Below, piece by piece: positions 8,423 through 16,020 of a DNA stretch of 34,303 bases. The stretch is taken from the NCBI GenBank assembly GCA_014360945.1, contig JACIWM010000004.1, forward strand, positions 1-34,303, written 5' to 3'. The notes beneath the pieces were generated by a model. It was not told the origin of the DNA. It did no database searches and saw nothing but the letters and a program-made list of their open reading frames with translations. The translations under genes were made by a program, and so were the position numbers. The DNA is from Candidatus Bipolaricaulota bacterium. Lineage in GTDB: Bacteria > Bipolaricaulota > Bipolaricaulia > Bipolaricaulales > Bipolaricaulaceae. How positions within the stretch are numbered: the first letter of the stretch is position 1; every line of letters begins with the position of its first letter.

Positions 8423-9589
8423 TCACATCCCCACGAGGCGTCCATGCACGGCGGGATCGAAAAGCTCCGTTTCGCCAGCCTCATTACAGATGAGGAGCAT
8501 GTAGGGGACACCGAGGCGGTCGCCCTCGGGACTGAAGCTCAGGGGGCCGGTGATGCCCTCTCCGACCACTACGCCGCTGCGGAGGTAGTCGGCCACCACC
8601 GCTGGATCAAAGGACTGCGTGGCCTCGATGGCGAAGTACAGGGTGAAGATGGCGTCTGCCGCATAGGTGGCCCAGGGGCTATCGTGAATGGGGCCGTATT
8701 TGGCCTCATAGGCCGTCACGAACTCCTTGGCCAATGGGTACTTCTCCACAAGGAACGCAGGAAGCGGCTCCTGGGTGATCATCGCTCCCACCACCGCATC
8801 CAGGCCGGCGATCTTCACGGTCTCGGAGATGGGGCAGGCGTTGGACCCCACGGCCTTGATCTTCTTCCAGTCCAGTCCAAGGTCTTTCCCCTGGCGGAGG
8901 AGCAACGCCCACTCCGGATAATAGCCGGTGTAGTACCAAATGTCGGGGTTGGCATCGCGCAGGGCCGTGAGGGCCGGGGTGTAGTCGCGCTCACCGGGCA
9001 TGATGGCGTCGTAATAGACGAGCTCAACCTTTCCTTCGTCGAGGAGGGGCTTCATGAACCGGAGGACGTCCTCCGCCACCCCCAGGGCGTACGCGGTGTT
9101 ATCGTGCATGACGGCAATCCTTTTTGCTCCAAAGAGCGGGATCACGTATTCCACAAAGAACCGAGCCTGAGAGTCGTCACGGCCGGAGGTGCGGAAATAA
9201 TATTTGAAACCGCGCGCGGAAAGATCCACCCGCGTGCACCCGTAGTTGATGTGGAGGACGCCCTCCTCCTCGTAGAGCTCGCTTGAGGGCATGCAGACCA
9301 TGGACCCGTAGGTGCCCACCACGAACTTCACCCCGGCGGCGATGAGTTTTTGGGCGGCAAGAGTCCCGCCTTTGGGCGTACCGTTATCATCCTCCACTAC
9401 AAGCTGAATAGGGCGGCCAAGAATCCCCCCGCGAGCGTTCACAAGTTCCACGGCGATCTGCACCGACTTCAGAGCCCAATCACCTTCCACCGCCCAAGGC
9501 CCGGTAAGTGGACCTTGGAACCCGATGAGAATGGGCTGCGCCCCCGCACTCAACGCCAACAACACCAAACCCAAAACAACAAACCGCAT
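8423..9589 (-). CDS. livK: Branched-chain-type amino acid ABC transporter, substrate-binding protein
   Basis: The product is 388 residues. It has a short export signal with an ALSAGA cleavage region near residue 17, then an ILIGFQGPLTGPWA start typical of type I periplasmic binding proteins of the LivJ/LivK/amide-binding family. There is no lipobox cysteine, so it should be free in the periplasm or processed by signal peptidase I. Start ATG 9589 has AAGGGGG seven bases upstream. It is the first gene of the transporter-dehydrogenase operon and is served by the promoter at 9685-9714. Ligand identity is not determinable. The family binds leucine-type amino acids, amides, urea, benzoates and many others. 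Confidence 0.92.
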   Translation of the reverse strand: MRFVVLGLVLLALSAGAQPILIGFQGPLTGPWAVEGDWALKSVQIAVELVNARGGILGRPIQLVVEDDNGTPKGGTLAAQKLIAAGVKFVVGTYGSMVCMPSSELYEEEGVLHINYGCTRVDLSARGFKYYFRTSGRDDSQARFFVEYVIPLFGAKRIAVMHDNTAYALGVAEDVLRFMKPLLDEGKVELVYYDAIMPGERDYTPALTALRDANPDIWYYTGYYPEWALLLRQGKDLGLDWKKIKAVGSNACPISETVKIAGLDAVVGAMITQEPLPAFLVEKYPLAKEFVTAYEAKYGPIHDSPWATYAADAIFTLYFAIEATQSFDPAVVADYLRSGVVVGEGITGPLSFSPEGDRLGVPYMLLICNEAGETELFDPAVHGRLVGM

Positions 9590-9684
9590 AGCCCACCCCC
9601 TTACTAGAAAATTTTTTGACTATTCCAATCCAAATGCAGCTTCGTTGGCGTGCGAAAACCACCTCCTTTCTTTGAGGTTGCCGT

Positions 9685-9714
9685 ACTATAGGCGGGGAAG
9701 GGCGGGTCTGTCAA
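9685..9714 (-). promoter_or_regulatory. Sigma70-type promoter of the liv-dehydrogenase operon
   Basis: On the minus strand a consensus TTGACA (9714-9709) is separated by 18 bp from TATAGT (9690-9685). The predicted start site is near 9678, which gives an 89-nt leader before the livK ATG. It is one of the closest matches to the sigma70 consensus in the window. Its -35 box lies about 20 bp from the -10 box of the divergent EamA gene, so the two promoters overlap and may interfere. Confidence 0.8.
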
Positions 9715-9734
9715 CTCTTGCTAAGGGAAACTCA

Positions 9735-9740
9735 TATAAT
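9735..9740 (+). promoter_or_regulatory. TATAAT -10 box of the EamA gene (leaderless start)
   Basis: A perfect TATAAT ends eight bases before the GTG at 9749. No Shine-Dalgarno sequence is placed to serve either in-frame GTG. Transcription beginning six to eight bases after the box would start at or next to the GTG, giving a leaderless message. No good -35 box is visible at the usual distance. Confidence 0.6.
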
Positions 9741-9748
9741 GCGTGGGC

Positions 9749-10579
9749 GTGGGATATTTTGCGATCTTGGGAGCGGCCATCCTGTGGGGGTTGATCGGGC
9801 CTGTTTCCAAACTGGCGTTCCAAGGTGGCGCTGTCCCGATGGAGGTCGCGTTCTTCCGAGCCCTTTTCGCCTGGATATTTTTCTTTTTCCATGCTGTTTG
9901 GCGCAGGAAATTGCGCTTTTCTCTACGGGATCTTGTCTTTTTTGTTCCCTTCGGTTTGGTGGGGGTCACCGTGTTCTATGCCTCGTATCAGCTGGCCATT
10001 GAGCGTTGCGGCGCAGCCCTGGCCAGTGTGCTTCTTTATACGGCCCCCATTTGGGTTGTGGTGTTAAGCCCGTGGGTATTGGGGGAGAGGATAACGTTGA
10101 GGAAAGCCGTGGCCTTGGTCCTTGCTGTAAGCGGCGTTTTTCTGGTGAGCGGAGAAGGGGAGCTTACCCTCAATCCCTTAGGGCTCTTATTCGGCCTTTT
10201 GTCCGGTTTTTCCTACGCCCTTTACTACCTCTTTGGGAAGCGGTTTCTTGCGGGCTATCCCACTTCCTATACCTTTTCCTACGCGCTTTTGGTGGGCGGC
10301 CTCGGCCTTCTTCCGTTTTTAAGGGTCCAGGAGAAAACAGCCGTGGCCTGGGGAGCCCTCGTCTTTCTTGCGTTTTTCTCCACTTATGGTGCTTATTCTC
10401 TTTATTTTGCGGGCCTCAAAAGACTTCCGGCTTCCAAAGCGGCGATCATCGCCACCTTGGAGCCGGTGGTGGCGGCCATCGTCGCTCATCTTTGGTGGAA
10501 AGAGAATCTTACCATTCTAGCTATCCTGGGTTCCGGCCTTATCCTTGCTGCGGCCGTTTTGGGAAGCCAAGGCAAATAG
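9749..10579 (+). CDS. EamA-family (DMT superfamily) transporter
   Basis: The product is 276 residues with about ten hydrophobic segments in two similar halves. Each half carries EamA features: an ILGAAILWGLIGPVSKLAF opening in the first, and FFSTYGAYSLYFAGLKRLP then an ATLEPVVAAIVAHLWWKE stretch in the second, followed by GSGLILAAAVL. Members export or exchange small metabolites such as amino acids, purines or riboflavin. The GTG at 9749 is chosen for its spacing from a TATAAT box; an in-frame GTG at 9743 would add two residues. It is divergent from livK and has a promoter for the next gene immediately after it, so it is probably monocistronic. A role in exporting a product of the neighbouring catabolic genes is only a guess from position. 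Confidence 0.87.
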   Translation: MGYFAILGAAILWGLIGPVSKLAFQGGAVPMEVAFFRALFAWIFFFFHAVWRRKLRFSLRDLVFFVPFGLVGVTVFYASYQLAIERCGAALASVLLYTAPIWVVVLSPWVLGERITLRKAVALVLAVSGVFLVSGEGELTLNPLGLLFGLLSGFSYALYYLFGKRFLAGYPTSYTFSYALLVGGLGLLPFLRVQEKTAVAWGALVFLAFFSTYGAYSLYFAGLKRLPASKAAIIATLEPVVAAIVAHLWWKENLTILAILGSGLILAAAVLGSQGK

Positions 10580-10581
10580 GG

Positions 10582-10610
10582 TTGCCTTGCCATGGCCGGC
10601 CGCTTATAGT
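10582..10610 (+). promoter_or_regulatory. Promoter of the glycyl radical enzyme operon
   Basis: TTGCCT (10582-10587), a 17-bp spacer and TATAGT (10605-10610) lie right after the EamA stop. The predicted start site is about ten bases before GGAGG (10616-10620), which is six bases from the ATG at 10627. The spacer contains the 8-bp palindrome GGCCGGCC next to the -10 box, which may be chance in DNA of this composition. Confidence 0.7.
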
Positions 10611-10626
10611 GCCGCGGAGGTGCGGG

Positions 10627-13044
10627 ATGGCTGTGGAAGTGGAAGTAGAGCGGCGGAGGGCCACGATAAAGCCGATAAATGAGCGCATCGCCCGCCTGCG
10701 GGAGGAAAGCGTGCGGGCCGAGGTGCGGGTCTGCGCGGAGCGGGCCCGTCTTATCACCGAGTTTTACAAAAGTGGAGAAGCTCAGGGGCTTCCCATCCCC
10801 ATCCAGCGGGCCTTGGCTTTCAAATACCTCATGGAGCGGGTGAGCCTTCCCGTGGAGGAAGGACAGCTCATCGTGGGCCTGCGCGGCACCGGCCCAAAAA
10901 TGGTCCCTACCTACCCGGAGATCTGCGTCCATAGCCTAAAAGACCTGGAGATTCTTGATGCCCGGGAAAGCATGCCCTACCGGGTGGATGAGGAGACCAA
11001 GCGCCTTTATGCCGAGGAGATCATTCCGTTTTGGCAAGGAAAGTCCATGCGGGATCTTATTTTCTCCCACCTTCCCCAGGAATGGATTGACGCTTATGAA
11101 GCCGGGGTTTGGACGGAATTCATGGAGCAGCGGGCCCCTGGCCACACCGCCGGCGGCGAACGAATTTTCCAAAAGGGTCTCCTTGACATAAAAGAGGAGA
11201 TCGCTCAGGCCATGAAGAGCCTTGATCCTGCTGATCCCGAATACTACGAAAAGTTCGTCGAACTCAAGGCCATGGATATCGCCGCCGATGCCCTCCTCAT
11301 CTATGCCGAGCGCTACGCCAAAAAACTCGAAGAGATGGCAAAGGAAGAGAAAGATCCGGAGAGGAAGCGGGAGCTTTTGGAGATGGCGGAGATCTGCCGG
11401 TGGGTTCCGGCCCACCCGCCCCGCACCTTCTGGGAGGCCCTCCAACACTACTGGTTCATCCACGTGGGCGTCACCTACGAGACGAACCCCTGGGATTCTT
11501 TCAACCCGGGAAGGATTGATCAGCACCTTTACCCCTTCTACCAGCGCGACCTGGGGGAGGGAAGGCTCACGCGGGAGCGGGCCAAAGAGCTTCTCCAGGC
11601 CTTTTGGCTCAAGTTCAATAACCAGCCGGCGGTGCCGAAGGTGGGGGTCACCGCCGAGGAAAGCTTCACCTACAACGATTTTTCCAAGCTCAATCTGGGT
11701 GGGCTTAAGGCCGACGGAAGCGATGGGGTGAACGAACTTTCCTTCCTCATCCTCGAGGTTTTGGAGGAGATGCGAACTCTACAACCCAACACCGCCGTTC
11801 TCATTAGCAACAAAACCCCTGATCGATTCCTCATCCGCGCTTTAGAGGTCGTGGCCCCAGGTTTTGGAGAACCGCCTCTCTTCAACTTCGATGGGGTCAT
11901 AGTGAAAATGCTTCGCCAGGGAAAAACCCTGGAGGATGCGCGCACCTCCGGGGTGAGCGGCTGCGTGGAAACCGGGGCCTTTGGAAAGGAATGCTACATC
12001 CTCACAGGCTACCTGAACCTTCCGAAGATCCTGGAGATCACCCTCCATAACGGCGTTGATCCCCGCACGGGGAAGAAAATCGGGATCGAGACCGGCGATC
12101 CTCGGGAATTCCGAAGCTATGAGGATCTTTGGCAGGCTTTCCTCAAGCAGCTTGAATATTTTGTGACCGTGAAGATGAAGGGCAACGACATCATCGAGGC
12201 CCTTTATGCCCGTCATCTTCCGGTGCCATTCCTCTCCCTTTGGATTGAGGATTGCGTGAAGAACGCCCGGGATTACAACGCCGGCGGGGCCCGCTACAAC
12301 ACCCAATACCTTCAGATCGTGGGTTTGGGCACCCTCACCAATGCCCTTTCCGCCCTGAAATTCCATGTGTTCGAAAGAAAAACGTTCACCATGGAGGAGA
12401 TTCTGCGCGCGCTTTCCGCAGATTTCTTCGGCCCTTACGAGATAACGCGCCAGATTCTTCTCAATAAATCCCCGCGCTATGGGGAGGACGATGATTATGC
12501 CGATTCCATCGCCAAGGCCATTGTGGACGAGGTGGTAAGGCTTGTGGAGAGTTTCCCGCCCACGCCTGTGCGCCGGGCTTCCCGCCGGGTGTATTTCCTA
12601 CCAACCACCGTGCACGTGTATTTCGGGAAGGTAACGGGAGCCACGCCCGACGGAAGAAAAGCCGGCACTCCTGTTTCCGAAGGGGTTTCCCCGGTGCAGG
12701 GGACGGATCGAAAAGGGATCGCCGCGGTGTTCCGCTCGGTGGCCAAGTGTGACTGGGACAAGACCGGCGGCGCCCTCCTCAACCAAAAGCTCAGCCCGGA
12801 TCTCCTTTCCGACGAGGAAAGCCTGCGTAAACTGGCTCAGCTCATCCGGGTCTTTTTCAACCTAGGTGGGCACCATGTGCAATTCAACGTGGTGAGCGCT
12901 GAGCTTCTGCGGGAAGCGCAGAGAAGGCCCCAAGATTTCCAGGATCTCATGGTGCGGGTGGCCGGCTACAGCGACTATTTCGTGAACCTCCCTCGTGGGC
13001 TTCAGGAGGAGATCATCGCCCGCACGGAGCATAAGCATTGGTAA
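10627..13044 (+). CDS. Glycyl radical enzyme, trans-4-hydroxy-L-proline dehydratase (HypD)-like
   Basis: The product is 805 residues, the usual size for the PFL-like/GRE superfamily. The thiyl-radical cysteine is Cys446 in GCVETG with Glu448 two residues on. The glycyl radical site is Gly780 in RVAGYSDYF, 25 residues from the C-terminus. His173 in RAPGHT, Phe165 and Asp290 in the WDSFNPGR region match positions I recall as substrate-contacting in Clostridioides difficile HypD. Long stretches such as PTYPEIC near residue 98, MEQRAPGH and the IGIETGDPREF block also resemble that enzyme more than pyruvate formate-lyase, choline lyase or diol dehydratase. HypD removes water from trans-4-hydroxy-L-proline to give pyrroline-5-carboxylate. 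The ATG at 10627 has GGAGG six bases upstream; an in-frame extension back to 10006 only crosses the EamA gene. It is coupled to its activase. The family is secure, the exact substrate likely but unproved. Confidence 0.85.
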   Translation: MAVEVEVERRRATIKPINERIARLREESVRAEVRVCAERARLITEFYKSGEAQGLPIPIQRALAFKYLMERVSLPVEEGQLIVGLRGTGPKMVPTYPEICVHSLKDLEILDARESMPYRVDEETKRLYAEEIIPFWQGKSMRDLIFSHLPQEWIDAYEAGVWTEFMEQRAPGHTAGGERIFQKGLLDIKEEIAQAMKSLDPADPEYYEKFVELKAMDIAADALLIYAERYAKKLEEMAKEEKDPERKRELLEMAEICRWVPAHPPRTFWEALQHYWFIHVGVTYETNPWDSFNPGRIDQHLYPFYQRDLGEGRLTRERAKELLQAFWLKFNNQPAVPKVGVTAEESFTYNDFSKLNLGGLKADGSDGVNELSFLILEVLEEMRTLQPNTAVLISNKTPDRFLIRALEVVAPGFGEPPLFNFDGVIVKMLRQGKTLEDARTSGVSGCVETGAFGKECYILTGYLNLPKILEITLHNGVDPRTGKKIGIETGDPREFRSYEDLWQAFLKQLEYFVTVKMKGNDIIEALYARHLPVPFLSLWIEDCVKNARDYNAGGARYNTQYLQIVGLGTLTNALSALKFHVFERKTFTMEEILRALSADFFGPYEITRQILLNKSPRYGEDDDYADSIAKAIVDEVVRLVESFPPTPVRRASRRVYFLPTTVHVYFGKVTGATPDGRKAGTPVSEGVSPVQGTDRKGIAAVFRSVAKCDWDKTGGALLNQKLSPDLLSDEESLRKLAQLIRVFFNLGGHHVQFNVVSAELLREAQRRPQDFQDLMVRVAGYSDYFVNLPRGLQEEIIARTEHKHW

Positions 13045-13958
13045 TGGACGCAACCGGGGTCATCTTCGACATTCAACGTTTCTCCGTGCACGATGGGCCG
13101 GGAATCCGCACCACCGTTTTCCTCAAAGGCTGTCCCCTTCGTTGCCGTTGGTGCCATAACCCCGAGGGCATCTTTCCGGAGCCGGAGCTCATGTTTTTCG
13201 AGTACAAATGCATCTCCTGCGGGACCTGCGCCCGCGTTTGCCCGGAAAAGGCCATTTTCTTTTCGCCTGAAGGTAGAAAAGAGAAGGCCTTTCCCAAGCT
13301 TGAGCGGGAAAAGTGCACGGGTTGTGGAGTCTGTGCGGAGGCCTGCCCGAGCGGCGCCTGGCGGTTAGTGGGAAAGCGAATAACCGTTGGGGAGCTTATT
13401 TCCGTTTTGGAGCGAGACGAGGTTCTATACGATCGTTCTCAGGGTGGGGTGACTTTTTCCGGTGGAGAGCCCCTTTTTCAGCCCGATTTTCTTTTTTTCG
13501 CGCTTCAGGCTTGCAAAGAGCGGCGGATCCATACGGCCGTGGACACCTCCGGCTATGCTTCGCCCGCTGTTCTTGCAAGAATCGCGCCCCTTGCGGATCT
13601 TTTTCTTTTCGACCTGAAGCCCATGGATGAGGAGGAGCATCGCCGCTATACCGGAGTTTCAAATCGGATTATTCACGAGAACCTTCGAGCGCTTGTGCGG
13701 CTTGGCCGACCGGTGGTGGTGCGGGTTCCCTTGATCCCTGGAATCACCGACACGGAAAGGAATATTCAGGCTTTGGCCGGGTTTCTGCGGGAGCTTCGAC
13801 ACGGGATTCAAGGGGTGGATCTCCTTCCCTACCACGACGTGGCTGAAAAGTACCAGCGTTTGGGGCGCACTTACGGCATGCCCTCCCTTTCCCGACCGGC
13901 GGAGGAAAGGGTGGCTGAGCTTCGGGATCGGCTCGCCCGCGCGGTTTTCGGAAGATAA
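13044..13958 (+). CDS. Glycyl radical enzyme activase (radical SAM, PFL-AE/HypE-like)
   Basis: The product is 304 residues. The radical-SAM motif Cx3Cx2C is Cys30, Cys34 and Cys37, preceded by a DGPGIRTTVFLKG block typical of activating enzymes. An inserted ferredoxin-like domain follows with two CxxCxxCxxxC motifs (Cys56-Cys66, and a second near residues 90-105), which would hold two more [4Fe-4S] clusters; activases of dehydratase-type glycyl radical enzymes have this. An FSGGEPL motif lies near 135-142. It should cleave S-adenosylmethionine to install the radical on Gly780 of the preceding enzyme. The ATG overlaps the upstream TAA by one base (TAATG), so the two proteins are translationally coupled. 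Confidence 0.93.
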   Translation: MDATGVIFDIQRFSVHDGPGIRTTVFLKGCPLRCRWCHNPEGIFPEPELMFFEYKCISCGTCARVCPEKAIFFSPEGRKEKAFPKLEREKCTGCGVCAEACPSGAWRLVGKRITVGELISVLERDEVLYDRSQGGVTFSGGEPLFQPDFLFFALQACKERRIHTAVDTSGYASPAVLARIAPLADLFLFDLKPMDEEEHRRYTGVSNRIIHENLRALVRLGRPVVVRVPLIPGITDTERNIQALAGFLRELRHGIQGVDLLPYHDVAEKYQRLGRTYGMPSLSRPAEERVAELRDRLARAVFGR

Positions 13959-14683
13959 TGGACTTTTTGGTGGACCCCGTTTTTCTTGCCTTCCTTTTTG
14001 GGCTCATCGTATTTGGCATCTCCCTTTGGCATCGTCGCAGATGGGGCATCCTTTTCGGCCCGGGACTTGCCGTCTTTTATTTTCTCTCCACCGCTCCGGG
14101 AGCCAATCTTCTTCTTCGACCTTTGGAGGAACGTTATCCGCCTCTTCTTTCCCCACCTGATGTTCCGGCCATTGTGGTCCTAAGCGGTGGGGAAAATTTT
14201 CTGTCGGGAAGGCCCGCTTTAAGCAGCCTTCCCCCTTCCACCTTAGCTCGGGTCGCGGAAGGAGTCCGGATTTTTTGGACTCTGGAAGGAAAACCCATCC
14301 TATGGTTCGTGGGCGGGGCAGGCACGGAAGGAAAAGGAATTCCCCTCATGGCCCAGGCCGCGTGGGAATTGGGGGTTCCCCAAGAGAAGGTGCGCTGGCT
14401 CACGGCCTCCCGCAACACTTGGGAGGATGCAGCCTTGGTGGCCCAAAATCTCGGGCCCTTTCCCTTCATCCTCGTGACCTCCGCCTTTCACATGCCCCGG
14501 GCCATGGAGAGTTTCCTCGCCCATAATTTGAACCCGATTCCGGCGCCATGCGGTCATCTTTCCATCGCTTCCCGGTCCTATCGCCGCTACCTTCCTTCGG
14601 CCCAGGTCCTTTCCGCCTCCGCCCTGGCCGTGCGGGAATACTTCGCTCTTCTTTGGTATCGCTTGCGTTACCTTCCCGGCTGA
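13958..14683 (+). CDS. YdcF/DUF218-family membrane-anchored protein
   Basis: The product is 241 residues. Two hydrophobic segments occupy roughly residues 5-25 and 31-48. A DUF218 domain follows, with AIVVLSGGE near residue 72 and a VTSAFHMPRAM motif near 170, as in YdcF, SanA and ElyC. The biochemical role of this family is poorly defined; some members affect cell-envelope integrity, and YdcF has been reported to bind SAM. The gene starts within the stop of the activase (TAATG), so it is in the glycyl radical operon, but a functional link is not evident. The 16-base gap to hypC suggests continued transcription. Confidence 0.82.
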   Translation: MDFLVDPVFLAFLFGLIVFGISLWHRRRWGILFGPGLAVFYFLSTAPGANLLLRPLEERYPPLLSPPDVPAIVVLSGGENFLSGRPALSSLPPSTLARVAEGVRIFWTLEGKPILWFVGGAGTEGKGIPLMAQAAWELGVPQEKVRWLTASRNTWEDAALVAQNLGPFPFILVTSAFHMPRAMESFLAHNLNPIPAPCGHLSIASRSYRRYLPSAQVLSASALAVREYFALLWYRLRYLPG

Positions 14684-14699
14684 GGAGAATGCCTGCGCC

Positions 14700-14957
14700 A
14701 TGTGTTTAGCCATTCCCGTGCGGGTGGTGGCAGTAGAGGGGAACGTGGCCACCGTGGATGTGGGCGGCTCTCGGGCCAAGGCCCGCCTGGATGCCCTGGG
14801 TGAACCCGTCCGGGTGGGTGATTACCTCCTTGTCCATGCGGGTTTCGCCATCCGCCGCCTGGACCCCGCGGACGCCGAGGAAACCTTGCGGCTTTGGGAC
14901 GAAATCCTCAGTCTTGACGAAAAAGGAGATGAACACGGAGCTTTTCCGTCTTCGTGA
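14700..14957 (+). CDS. hypC: [NiFe]-hydrogenase maturation chaperone HypC
   Basis: The product is 85 residues and begins MCLAIP, the hallmark of the HypC/HybG family, with the essential Cys2. The following beta-barrel residues (VATVDVGG, VGDYLLVHAGFAI) also match. HypC carries the Fe(CN)2CO group with HypD and delivers it to the hydrogenase large subunit. It is followed by hypD with a 29-base overlap. No hydrogenase structural subunit, hypA, hypB or hypF is in the window, so those must lie elsewhere. Confidence 0.95.
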   Translation: MCLAIPVRVVAVEGNVATVDVGGSRAKARLDALGEPVRVGDYLLVHAGFAIRRLDPADAEETLRLWDEILSLDEKGDEHGAFPSS

Positions 14958-16020
14958 TCCGAAGCGCGCCCGGGATTTTCAGCGCCTTCTTTCGCGCCTC
15001 GCTCCTTCCCATCCGGTGAAGATCGTGCACGTGTGCGGAACTCACGAGATCACCATCGCCCAATATGGCCTGCGAAGTCTTCTTCCGGAGAATGTGGAGG
15101 TTTTTGAAGGCCCGGGCTGTCCGGTGTGTGTGACCTCCACCCAGGATTTGGACTGTGCCCTACAGATCGCCGAGCGGGGCGCGATTCTTTGCACCTTTGG
15201 GGACATGACCCGGGTTCCGGGAAGCCGGATGACGTTGGAGGAGGCGCGGGCGGAGGGCGCGGACGTGCGGGTCGTGCTTTCCGCCGCGGATGCCGTGGAG
15301 ATCGCCCGCCGCAATCCGGAAAAACCAGTGGTGTTCTTCGCCGTAGGCTTTGAGACCACCGCGCCCGGCACGGCCGCCGTCCTCCTCGATAACCCCCCGG
15401 ACAATTTTTTCGTCCTCGTGAGCCACAAGTTAATTCCTCCGGCGTTGGCCGCCCTCCTTTCCCAGGAGCCCCGGGAGATCTCGGCCTTCCTTGCTCCCGG
15501 GCATGTTTCCACCGTGATCGGTGCCGGAGCTTATCGACCGCTTGCCGAGGAATTTCGGGTGCCCATTGTCGTCGCGGGGTTTGAGCCCCTGGATATTTTG
15601 TATGGGCTAAGTCTCATCCTTCGCCAGCTTCGGGAGGGCCGGGCGGGGGTGGAGAACGCTTATCCCCGCGCGGTCACCGAGGAAGGGAATCTGCGGGCCC
15701 AGGAGCTTTTTCGGGAAGTTTTTCGGATCGGTCCGGCAATATGGCGAGGGATCGGGGAGATCCCGGACTCCGGCTTTTATCTGCGCGAGGAATTTCGGGA
15801 CCACGACGCGCAGAAGGAGTTCGGGGTGGTGGGAAGGATGGGCGAGGAGAAGCCACCTGGCTGCCGCTGCGCCGAGGTCCTCATGGCCAAAGCTATCCCC
15901 ACAGATTGCCCCCTTTACGAGAAAGTCTGTACGCCCCTTACGCCGGTGGGCCCGTGCATGGTGGGTGCCGAGGGCGCTTGTAACATTTGGTACCGCTACT
16001 CCGGGAGGCCCAGGCTATGA
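14929..16020 (+). CDS. hypD: [NiFe]-hydrogenase maturation protein HypD (iron-cyanide scaffold)
   Basis: The product is 363 residues. It has CGTHE at residues 36-40, EGPGCPVC with Cys64 and Cys67, a GFETT motif and a cysteine-rich C-terminal region (near CRCAEVLMAKAIPTDC) that binds a [4Fe-4S] cluster. HypD assembles Fe(CN)2CO with HypC and HypE. The ATG at 14929 is chosen because the N-terminus then has the usual FRDP-like start (FRLRDP). AAAAGGAG directly abuts the ATG, so initiation probably relies on coupling to hypC, which it overlaps by 29 bases. This protein is unrelated to the hydroxyproline dehydratase that is also called HypD and lies just upstream. Confidence 0.95.
   Translation: MNTELFRLRDPKRARDFQRLLSRLAPSHPVKIVHVCGTHEITIAQYGLRSLLPENVEVFEGPGCPVCVTSTQDLDCALQIAERGAILCTFGDMTRVPGSRMTLEEARAEGADVRVVLSAADAVEIARRNPEKPVVFFAVGFETTAPGTAAVLLDNPPDNFFVLVSHKLIPPALAALLSQEPREISAFLAPGHVSTVIGAGAYRPLAEEFRVPIVVAGFEPLDILYGLSLILRQLREGRAGVENAYPRAVTEEGNLRAQELFREVFRIGPAIWRGIGEIPDSGFYLREEFRDHDAQKEFGVVGRMGEEKPPGCRCAEVLMAKAIPTDCPLYEKVCTPLTPVGPCMVGAEGACNIWYRYSGRPRL

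Noticed and set aside
9480..9662. A 60-codon frame starting in the livK leader, considered as a leader peptide gene
   Set aside because: Its GTG overlaps the Shine-Dalgarno motif itself, so spacing is wrong, and it overlaps the livK start. It is kept only as a finding about the leader, not as a gene.
10594..10601. GGCCGGCC palindrome in the glycyl radical enzyme promoter spacer as an operator
   Set aside because: The 8-mer is short and similar GGCC/CCGG strings are frequent in this DNA, so it is not separable from chance.
10006..10626. In-frame upstream extension of the glycyl radical enzyme to about 1012 residues
   Set aside because: It runs through the EamA gene in another frame, lacks homology-like character, and a promoter plus GGAGG ribosome site directly precede the ATG at 10627.
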